18,971 nucleotides of DNA from UMGS1649 sp964481385. GTDB lineage: Bacteria; Bacillota; Clostridia; TANB77; CAG-465. A program made the position numbers and the translations under genes. The notes below the pieces were generated by a model. The model did not search any database. It was not told the DNA's origin and saw only the letters and a list, made by a program, of their open reading frames with translations. The DNA lies in contig CAYZTN010000022.1 in the NCBI GenBank assembly GCA_964481385.1, positions 1 to 18,971 of the forward strand, written 5' to 3'. Positions within the stretch are counted from its first letter, which is position 1. Each line of letters starts with the position of its first letter. Positions 13,954-18,971 of this stretch are shown here, piece by piece.

Positions 13954-15864
13954 ATGGCAGGTTATGATGAGAACCAAATACAAGTATTAGAAGGATTAGA
14001 AGCAGTTAGAAAAAGACCAGGAATGTATATAGGAAGTACATCAGAGCGTGGACTTCACCATCTTGTATATGAAATAGTAGATAACGCAGTAGACGAAGCC
14101 CTAGCTGGCTTTTGTAATGAGATAAATGTTGAAATACTTGAAGATAATAGTATTTCTGTAAAAGATAACGGACGTGGTATACCTCTAGGAATACATCCAA
14201 AAATGGGAATTCCAGCGATAGAAGTTGTTTATACAGTATTGCACGCAGGTGGTAAATTCGGCGGTGGAGGATACAAAGTATCCGGAGGACTTCACGGTGT
14301 TGGTGCGTCTGTTGTTAATGCTTTGTCTGAAAAAGTTACAGTAGAAGCATGTAACGGTGATGGTGCTTATGAAATTACATTCAAAAGAGGCAAAGTTGTT
14401 GAAAAACTTCATAAAGTTCGTGAAGAAACAAAAAGAGGTACTAAAGTTATATTTAAGCCAGATCCTGAAATATTCGAACATACTGTATATAATGCAGAAA
14501 CTTTGGAACAAAGATTTAGAGAAATGGCATTCTTAAACAAAGGATTAAAAATAACACTTCAAGATAAAAGAGATCCAGAGTCAAAACAAAAAGTGTTTCA
14601 TTTTGAAGGTGGACTTGTATCTTTTGTTGAATATATTAACAAAAACAAAGAATTTGTATCTCCAATAATAGACATGGAGTCAAAAGGTGAAGTTGAAGTA
14701 GAAATTGCACTTCAATATACTACTGCTTATTCAGAAACACTTATGTCTTTTGTAAACAATATAAATACTATCGAAGGTGGTACACATCTTGATGGTTTCA
14801 AAAGAGGTTTAACAAAAGCATTCAATGACTATGCTAGAAAATTTAATATATTGAAAGAAAAAGATTCAAACTTACAAGGTGATGATATTCGTGAGGGCTT
14901 AACTGCAATAGTAAGCGTTAGAATAAAAGAGCCTGAGTTTGAAGGACAAACTAAGACTAAACTTGGAAACAGCGAAGTAATGGGAATTGTAAATGGTGTT
15001 GTTATAGACAAACTATCTACATATCTTGAAGAACATCCAAAGGAAGCAAAAGCTATAATAGATAAAGCACTTTCTGCGTCTCGTGCAAGAGAAGCGGCAA
15101 GAAAAGCACGTGAACTTGTAAGAAGAAAGTCAGTGCTAGAAACAACAACACTTCCTGGAAAACTTGCTGACTGTACTGAAAAAGATGCAGTGCGTTCAGA
15201 GATATACATCGTAGAGGGAGACTCTGCAGGAGGAAGTGCAAAACAGGGAAGAGATAGAAAGTTTCAAGCAATACTTCCACTTTGGGGAAAAATGTTAAAC
15301 GTTGAAAAAACAAGAGTAGATAAGATTTATGGAAATGATAAATTAAACCCAGTTATTACAGCTATTGGAGCTGGAATAGGTAATGATTTTGATATTTCAA
15401 AAATTCGTTATGGAAAAGTAATACTTATGGCCGATGCCGATGTCGATGGATCACACATTAGAACTTTGCTTTTGACTTTCTTCTTTAGATACATGAGGCC
15501 ACTAGTAGAAGAAGGACACATATATATTGCACAACCACCACTATTTAAACTATCTAAAAAAGGAATGGAAGACATTTATTGCTATAACGAACATGACCTA
15601 GAAGATAAATTAGAAGAACTTGAAGCAAAAGGAATAAAAAGAGAATCTCTCGGAATGCAACGTTACAAAGGTCTAGGTGAAATGAACTCTGAACAATTGT
15701 GGGAAACTACAATGAACCCAGAAACTAGAACTTTGGTACAAATAAACTTACAAGATGCAGCAGAGGCTGATAAAATATTTACAGTGCTTATGGGCGAAGA
15801 TGTTGAGCCAAGACGTGAGTTTATTGAAGAAAATGCTAAGTATGTAAAGAACTTGGATATATAA
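13954..15864 (+). CDS. gyrB: DNA gyrase subunit B
   Basis: A 636-residue ATPase subunit of gyrase, which introduces negative supercoils. The GHKL ATPase has VDNAVDEAL (42-50), DNGRGIP (71-77) and GGLHGVGAS (111-119). The transducer domain follows. The TOPRIM domain carries YIVEGDSAGGSAKQGRDR with its catalytic Glu, and DADVDGSHIR with the metal-binding Asp residues. The C-terminal QRYKGLGEMN motif is complete. An AGGAGAG site precedes ATG, 45 bases after recF. gyrA, the usual next gene in Firmicutes, is not in the window, so the partner subunit must be encoded elsewhere. No terminator is evident after the stop. Confidence 0.98.
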   Translation: MAGYDENQIQVLEGLEAVRKRPGMYIGSTSERGLHHLVYEIVDNAVDEALAGFCNEINVEILEDNSISVKDNGRGIPLGIHPKMGIPAIEVVYTVLHAGGKFGGGGYKVSGGLHGVGASVVNALSEKVTVEACNGDGAYEITFKRGKVVEKLHKVREETKRGTKVIFKPDPEIFEHTVYNAETLEQRFREMAFLNKGLKITLQDKRDPESKQKVFHFEGGLVSFVEYINKNKEFVSPIIDMESKGEVEVEIALQYTTAYSETLMSFVNNINTIEGGTHLDGFKRGLTKAFNDYARKFNILKEKDSNLQGDDIREGLTAIVSVRIKEPEFEGQTKTKLGNSEVMGIVNGVVIDKLSTYLEEHPKEAKAIIDKALSASRAREAARKARELVRRKSVLETTTLPGKLADCTEKDAVRSEIYIVEGDSAGGSAKQGRDRKFQAILPLWGKMLNVEKTRVDKIYGNDKLNPVITAIGAGIGNDFDISKIRYGKVILMADADVDGSHIRTLLLTFFFRYMRPLVEEGHIYIAQPPLFKLSKKGMEDIYCYNEHDLEDKLEELEAKGIKRESLGMQRYKGLGEMNSEQLWETTMNPETRTLVQINLQDAAEADKIFTVLMGEDVEPRREFIEENAKYVKNLDI

Positions 15865-15870
15865 TCAGAC

Positions 15871-15899
15871 TTGACAGTTTACATAAAAAGTGTTACAAT
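15871..15899 (+). promoter_or_regulatory. sigma-A promoter after gyrB
   Basis: Perfect TTGACA (15871-15876), a 17-base spacer and TACAAT (15894-15899) with a TGT extension. It begins 6 bases after the gyrB stop and lies about 57 bases before the next ATG, so the two downstream unknown genes have their own strong promoter. Confidence 0.88.
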
Positions 15900-15955
15900 A
15901 TACAAGGTAAGTTTAAATTGAGTTATTTGTATAATTATGAAAAGGAGAGTTTGTT

Positions 15956-16222
15956 ATGACAAACAGAACAGAAATTAGAGCAAATCTTGTTGCCGTATAC
16001 AACAAGTATATGGAACAGAGGATGTCAGTTGATGTAAATAAACCTATTAATTTATGGGAATATTGTGACCTTTTGAAAAAAGGCGAAGAAAAGTTTAGAC
16101 CATTTTTACATATTGCAGAAAGTTTAGAAGGAATTGACGAAGCTTGTGGTACAGAAGAAGAAAAGCAAGAATTACTAAATTCGCTTGCTGAAGAATTAAA
16201 AGAAATGATTAAGGAGGTTTAG
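15956..16222 (+). CDS. small acidic protein of unknown function
   Basis: An 88-residue protein that I do not recognise. It is mostly helical by composition, with Glu/Lys-rich segments (41-47 and 58-88), an LWEYCDLL patch at 33-40 and two Cys (37, 64). There is no membrane segment or signal peptide. The start ATG has AAAGGAGAG at good spacing and a near-consensus promoter upstream, and the codon use resembles its neighbours, so it is a real gene. A hairpin overlapping its stop codon probably reduces read-through into the next gene. Sitting between gyrB and the infC operon it has no functional context that points to a role. Confidence 0.8.
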   Translation: MTNRTEIRANLVAVYNKYMEQRMSVDVNKPINLWEYCDLLKKGEEKFRPFLHIAESLEGIDEACGTEEEKQELLNSLAEELKEMIKEV

Positions 16223-16245
16223 GCTTTTAGCCTAGGCTTCCTTTT
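16211..16245 (+). terminator. probable weak terminator overlapping the end of the 88-residue gene
   Basis: A two-part hairpin: inner stem TAGGCT/AGCCTA (16220-16225 with 16229-16234, loop TTT) and outer stem AAGGA/TCCTT (16211-16215 with 16239-16243), ending in only four T. The stop codon lies in the inner stem. The short T-run suggests partial termination, allowing some transcription into the following gene. Confidence 0.6.
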
Positions 16246-16268
16246 GCCAAATAAATAGAGGATATATT

Positions 16269-16991
16269 ATGTTAGATACACAGATAATTAAAAAATTTGT
16301 AAATGAAGAAATAGATGAAAACGAGTTTAAAGAAAATGTAAAGGAAGTTATTGCAAGTTTAAACGAACTCATAAATAAATATGGTGCGAAATCTGAAAAA
16401 GAATATGACAAAAATGGGATGTTAATAGGAGAAATAACAGCAAGTGATTACATAAGTTCTGCAATTACTGATTTAGATGCGTTAAAGTTAATAGAAGAAG
16501 AAGAGGAAGAATTAAAAAAACTTCCTACAGAAGCAGCTATATGTGATATGTGCAATAATTTTGCACACGCTTCAAGGTTAATAAAATATGATACGAAAAG
16601 AATAACATCTTCGATGTTTAGTTTAAAAAATGATATGATAGAGCAAATTATAAAAGAATGTGACATACAAGGAAACAAGTGTTATGGAAAAGGGTATGAC
16701 TCAATTAAAGACTGTGAAACGTTTATAGTGGATATTCCAATGTATGGTCAAATTTCTTGGCATCTCGGCGGACGAACTGTAAGTTGTAAACAATATGACT
16801 TCGAAAAAGATAAAACAGATTATAGAAATTGTGATTTCCTTAATCGCAATATAAAATATAGTGATATTAAAAGATTGCCAACGCATACGCAAAAAGTGCT
16901 GTTTGCTATGGATAATGAAGAAATGGTAGAGAGTTTGTATGGGGAGGTAAATCCAGCTAAAGTTAAAAATTCAGATGCTCCAATAATATAG
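16269..16991 (+). CDS. unrecognised cysteine-rich cytoplasmic protein
   Basis: A 240-residue protein that I cannot place in a family. The first ~90 residues are helical and strongly charged, with a run of six Glu at 76-81. A CDMC (CxxC) pair sits at 92-95. Further Cys lie at 131, 138, 149, 173 and 188, seven in all, which could bind a metal or form disulfides. A beta-like segment, TFIVDIPMYGQISWHLGG (151-168), is the most conserved-looking part. There is no signal peptide or membrane helix. The ATG at 16269 follows an AGAGGA site, 46 bases after the 88-residue gene and probably co-transcribed with it. A separate promoter for the infC leader follows directly. Confidence 0.78.
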   Translation: MLDTQIIKKFVNEEIDENEFKENVKEVIASLNELINKYGAKSEKEYDKNGMLIGEITASDYISSAITDLDALKLIEEEEEELKKLPTEAAICDMCNNFAHASRLIKYDTKRITSSMFSLKNDMIEQIIKECDIQGNKCYGKGYDSIKDCETFIVDIPMYGQISWHLGGRTVSCKQYDFEKDKTDYRNCDFLNRNIKYSDIKRLPTHTQKVLFAMDNEEMVESLYGEVNPAKVKNSDAPII

Positions 16992-17001
16992 AATTGGGGT
17001 A

Positions 17002-17030
17002 TTGACTTTTAAAATAAAAAATGTTACAAT
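17002..17030 (+). promoter_or_regulatory. sigma-A promoter of infC-rpmI-rplT operon
   Basis: TTGACT (17002-17007), a 17-base spacer and TACAAT (17025-17030) with a TGT extension. It starts 10 bases after the preceding stop codon and leads into the structured infC leader. Confidence 0.87.
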
Positions 17031-17036
17031 AAGATT

Positions 17037-17153
17037 CGTAAAGCAGAAGTTATCTTCTCACCTTATGGTATTAGTCCAAGTAAGGTAAAATAAATTCAAA
17101 TATATAATTTTGTGTTTATTGGAGAAGATTGCTATGCGTAGCGATCTTTTTTT
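17037..17153 (+). ncRNA. L20-type ribosomal protein leader (transcription attenuator)
   Basis: The leader holds a hairpin AGAAG/CTTCT (17045-17058), a second stem ACCTTA/TAAGGT (17060-17065 with 17081-17086) and a terminator hairpin. The terminator stem is 9 bp (17126-17134 with 17139-17147, one G-U), its loop is TGCG and a run of seven T follows. The segment 17052-17059 (ATCTTCTC) is exactly complementary to 17122-17129 (GAGAAGAT), which overlaps the terminator's 5' arm, so an antiterminator can form instead. The same design controls infC-rpmI-rplT in B. subtilis, where free L20 favours termination. The family call comes from position and structure, not from a covariance search. Confidence 0.8.
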
Positions 17154-17168
17154 ATGTTACGGAGGTGC

Positions 17169-17687
17169 ATTGATATAAAACAAGATTTCTTAATAAATGA
17201 GCAAATTAATGCGAGCGTAGTTGAAGTTATTGGAGTAGGCGGAGAGCGTCTAGGTCAAATGTCTAAGGAAGAAGCAATAGACAAAGCTTATGACGAAGAT
17301 TTAGATTTAGTGCTTGTAGCACCAAATGCTAATCCACCTGTATGTAAGATACTAGATTACAGTAAGTATAAATTTGAAATGGCTAAAAAAGAAAAAGAAG
17401 CGAGAAAAAATCAAAAAGTAGTTGAAATTAAAGAAGTTAGATTATCTGCTACTATTGATACTCACGACTTAGAAGTAAAAGCAAAAAATGCTAATAAATT
17501 TTTAGCCGATGGTAACAAAGTTAAAGTATCACTAAAATTCAAAGGAAGAGAAGTAAAATTCTTGGATAAAGGAAAAGAAACAGTTTTAAAATTCGTTTCT
17601 ATGTTAAGCGAAGGTGCAATAGACAAAGAACCTAAGCTTGAAGGCAAATTTTTGAATGTAATAGTGTTACCAAAGCAAGGTAAATAA
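17169..17687 (+). CDS. infC: translation initiation factor IF-3
   Basis: A protein of about 172 residues. IF-3 binds the 30S subunit, prevents premature joining of 50S and checks the start codon. The N-terminal domain begins DFLINEQI and has LDLVLVAPNANPPVCKI; the linker is KKEKEARKNQK; the C-terminal domain includes VRLSATIDTHDLEVKAKNA and KVSLKFKGRE. The conserved body starts at DIKQDFL. The only ATG in frame (17154) lies inside the terminator and upstream of the GGAGGT (17161-17166), so it cannot be the start. The first candidate after that site is ATT at 17169, which matches the AUU start known for infC elsewhere and would allow self-control by IF-3. Its spacing is short, so ATA at 17175 is an alternative. 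Confidence 0.95.
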   Translation: MDIKQDFLINEQINASVVEVIGVGGERLGQMSKEEAIDKAYDEDLDLVLVAPNANPPVCKILDYSKYKFEMAKKEKEARKNQKVVEIKEVRLSATIDTHDLEVKAKNANKFLADGNKVKVSLKFKGREVKFLDKGKETVLKFVSMLSEGAIDKEPKLEGKFLNVIVLPKQGK

Positions 17688-17701
17688 AGGAGGAAAAGAC
17701 A

Positions 17702-17899
17702 ATGCCTAAAATGAAAACTCACAGTAGTTCAAAAAAGAGATTAACAGCTAAAAAGTCTGGTTTAGTCCAAAAAACAAATGCTAACAGAGCACACAAATTA
17801 ACAGGAAAATCTTCAAAGAGAAAGATGGCTTTAAAACAATCATCTTATGTTGATTCTGCTAACAAGAGTGCAGTTAAGAAATTATTACCTTATGCGTAA
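17702..17899 (+). CDS. rpmI: 50S ribosomal protein L35
   Basis: A 65-residue basic protein with the L35 signature: MPKMKTHSSSKKR at the start, a TGKSSKRK segment and the C-terminal KKLLPY. L35 is a large-subunit protein. It has a strong AAGGAGG and lies 14 bases after infC, second in the infC-rpmI-rplT operon controlled by the L20-type leader. Confidence 0.98.
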   Translation: MPKMKTHSSSKKRLTAKKSGLVQKTNANRAHKLTGKSSKRKMALKQSSYVDSANKSAVKKLLPYA

Positions 17900-17935
17900 T
17901 AAAATAGCGTAAATTAAATAAGGAGGAAAATTAAA

Positions 17936-18283
17936 ATGGCAAGAATTAAAGGAGCAGTTACTACAAGAGCAAGACGTAAAAGAGTATTAAAAAGAGCAAA
18001 AGGATATTATGGAGCAAAATCAATAAGATTTAAAATGGCTAAACAAGCTGTTATGAAATCTGGACAATATGCTTTTGTTGGAAGAAAAAACAAGAAAAGA
18101 GATTTCAGAAGATTATGGATTGCAAGAATTAATGCTGCTGCAAGAGCAAATGGTATTTCATATAGCAGACTTATTTCTGGTTTAAAAAATAAAAATATTA
18201 ACATAAACAGAAAAATGCTTGCTGAAATGGCTGTAAACGATGCTAATGGATTTGCTGCATTAGTAGAAAAAGTTAAAGCTTAA
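17936..18283 (+). CDS. rplT: 50S ribosomal protein L20
   Basis: A 115-residue protein of standard length. MARIKGAVTTRARRKRVLKRAKGYYG is the conserved start (its basic arm contacts 23S rRNA). LWIARINAAARANGISYSRL is the conserved C-terminal globular part. L20 is needed early in 50S assembly and, in relatives, represses its own operon by binding the leader RNA. AAGGAGG lies upstream of the ATG, 36 bases after rpmI. Confidence 0.98.
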   Translation: MARIKGAVTTRARRKRVLKRAKGYYGAKSIRFKMAKQAVMKSGQYAFVGRKNKKRDFRRLWIARINAAARANGISYSRLISGLKNKNININRKMLAEMAVNDANGFAALVEKVKA

Positions 18284-18305
18284 ATTCATTTGAAAGGGGA
18301 ATATT

Positions 18306-18863
18306 ATGATATTTGCAGGAGATTTTAGAAACGGTACAACTTTCGAACTTGATTCTCAAGTATACAGAGTTGTTGAATTCCAACATGTAAAACCTGGTAA
18401 AGGAGCAGCTTTCGTTAGAACTAAACTTAAAAATGTTATAGCTGGGACTACAATGGAAAAAACTTTCAATCCATCAGAAAAGGTTGAAGAAGTTTCAATC
18501 ACAGTAAGTGAAATGCAATACTTATATAACGATGGTGAAACATATACTTTCATGGATAATGAAACATATGAGCAACTAGAACTAAAAAAAGACCAAATCG
18601 AAGAGATATTACCATATCTTTTAGATAACATGATGGTAAAAGTTTTATCATATAAAGGTAAAGTATTTGGAGTAGAAGCACCTACATTTGTAGAACTAGA
18701 AGTAACATATACAGAGCCTGGAATTAAAGGTTCAACAGCAACTGGAACTACAAAACCAGCAACAGTAGAAACTGGAGCAACATTCCAAGTACCATTATTT
18801 GTTGAAATAGGAAACAAAATTCGTATTGATACAAGAACTGGCGAATATATGGAAAGATGCTAA
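18306..18863 (+). CDS. efp: elongation factor P
   Basis: A 185-residue, three-domain EF-P that relieves ribosomes stalled at consecutive prolines. The KOW-like N-terminal domain carries the loop KPGKGAAF with Lys32 at the tip, the position that in other bacteria is modified (beta-lysyl, or 5-aminopentanol in B. subtilis). No modification gene is visible here. TYTEPGIKGSTATGTTKPA and the C-terminal NKIRIDTRTGEY are typical. The last residue is Cys. AAAGGGG lies before the ATG, 22 bases after rplT. Its close spacing suggests co-transcription with the infC operon, before the terminator at 18880. Confidence 0.98.
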   Translation: MIFAGDFRNGTTFELDSQVYRVVEFQHVKPGKGAAFVRTKLKNVIAGTTMEKTFNPSEKVEEVSITVSEMQYLYNDGETYTFMDNETYEQLELKKDQIEEILPYLLDNMMVKVLSYKGKVFGVEAPTFVELEVTYTEPGIKGSTATGTTKPATVETGATFQVPLFVEIGNKIRIDTRTGEYMERC

Positions 18864-18879
18864 AAATGTATAAAAAAGT

Positions 18880-18904
18880 AGCGGTAGAGATACCGTTATT
18901 TTTT
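18880..18904 (+). terminator. intrinsic terminator after efp
   Basis: A 7-bp stem AGCGGTA/TACCGTT (18880-18886 with 18891-18897, one G-U) with a GAGA tetraloop, followed by a T-run. It ends the infC-rpmI-rplT-efp unit. Confidence 0.87.
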
Positions 18905-18926
18905 ATTATGTGTAAATACTGTCATA

Positions 18927-18956
18927 GTGTCATTTGGTGTCATTTGGTGTCATTTG
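18927..18956 (+). repeat. 10-bp tandem repeat, three perfect copies
   Basis: GTGTCATTTG is repeated at 18927, 18937 and 18947 without gaps, preceded by a related CTGTCATA and followed by GGACG. It lies between the efp terminator and the window edge, in non-coding DNA. It may be the start of a larger repeat that continues outside. Confidence 0.9.
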
Positions 18957-18971
18957 GGACGTTTTTATTTG

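Noticed and set aside
15107..15112. CACGTG core as a parS site in gyrB
   Set aside because: The left arm does not match and the right arm matches only two bases; it encodes a conserved gyrB segment.

Overview
The window is a chromosomal replication-origin region from a low-GC, Gram-positive, Clostridia-type bacterium. The evidence is the very AT-rich DNA, the classical order rpmH-rnpA-yidD-yidC-jag-mnmE-mnmG-rsmG-parA-parB on one side and dnaA-dnaN-recF-gyrB on the other, AGGAGG-type ribosome binding sites, a DUF4446 gene after parB, and a Spo0A-type DNA-binding domain at the left edge. The species cannot be named from the sequence alone.

Left arm (about 1-9430). After a possible gene tail at the very edge lies a + strand gene (170-658) encoding a stand-alone Spo0A effector domain with its own consensus promoter. 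It converges on a bidirectional terminator with the minus-strand parA-parB-DUF4446 operon. That operon has its own extended -10 promoter just past the rsmG terminator. Upstream on the same strand are rsmG, mnmG and mnmE (ribosome and tRNA modification), then jag, yidC, yidD and rnpA (membrane insertion, RNA binding, tRNA processing), then rpmH with an intrinsic terminator before rnpA. The jag start has an unusual arrangement: the only good ribosome binding site serves a 12-codon overlapping reading frame.

Origin (about 9430-11676). Divergent promoters serve rpmH (minus) and dnaA (plus). Three perfect DnaA boxes precede dnaA. The dnaA-dnaN gap holds seven more perfect boxes and several degenerate ones. 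It also holds a helically phased TTACA array, six perfect CTA DnaA-trios directly after a GC-rich cluster, and a 39-bp pure A/T stretch. This is the layout of the basal unwinding system known from Bacillus subtilis.

Right arm (11677-18971). dnaN, recF and gyrB follow directly, with no yaaA, remB or gyrA. Two unrecognised genes (15956-16222 and 16269-16991) stand where gyrA is often found. Next comes the translation operon infC-rpmI-rplT, led by an L20-type attenuator, with infC apparently starting at ATT, and then efp and a terminator. The window ends in a 10-bp tandem repeat.

Functionally this is a housekeeping region for initiation of replication, origin segregation, translation and membrane biogenesis. 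The less ordinary items are the receiver-less Spo0A-like protein, the phased TTACA array, the jag overlapping mini-ORF, the two unknown genes and the terminal repeat. I see no defence system, phage, insertion sequence, CRISPR array, tRNA or rRNA.
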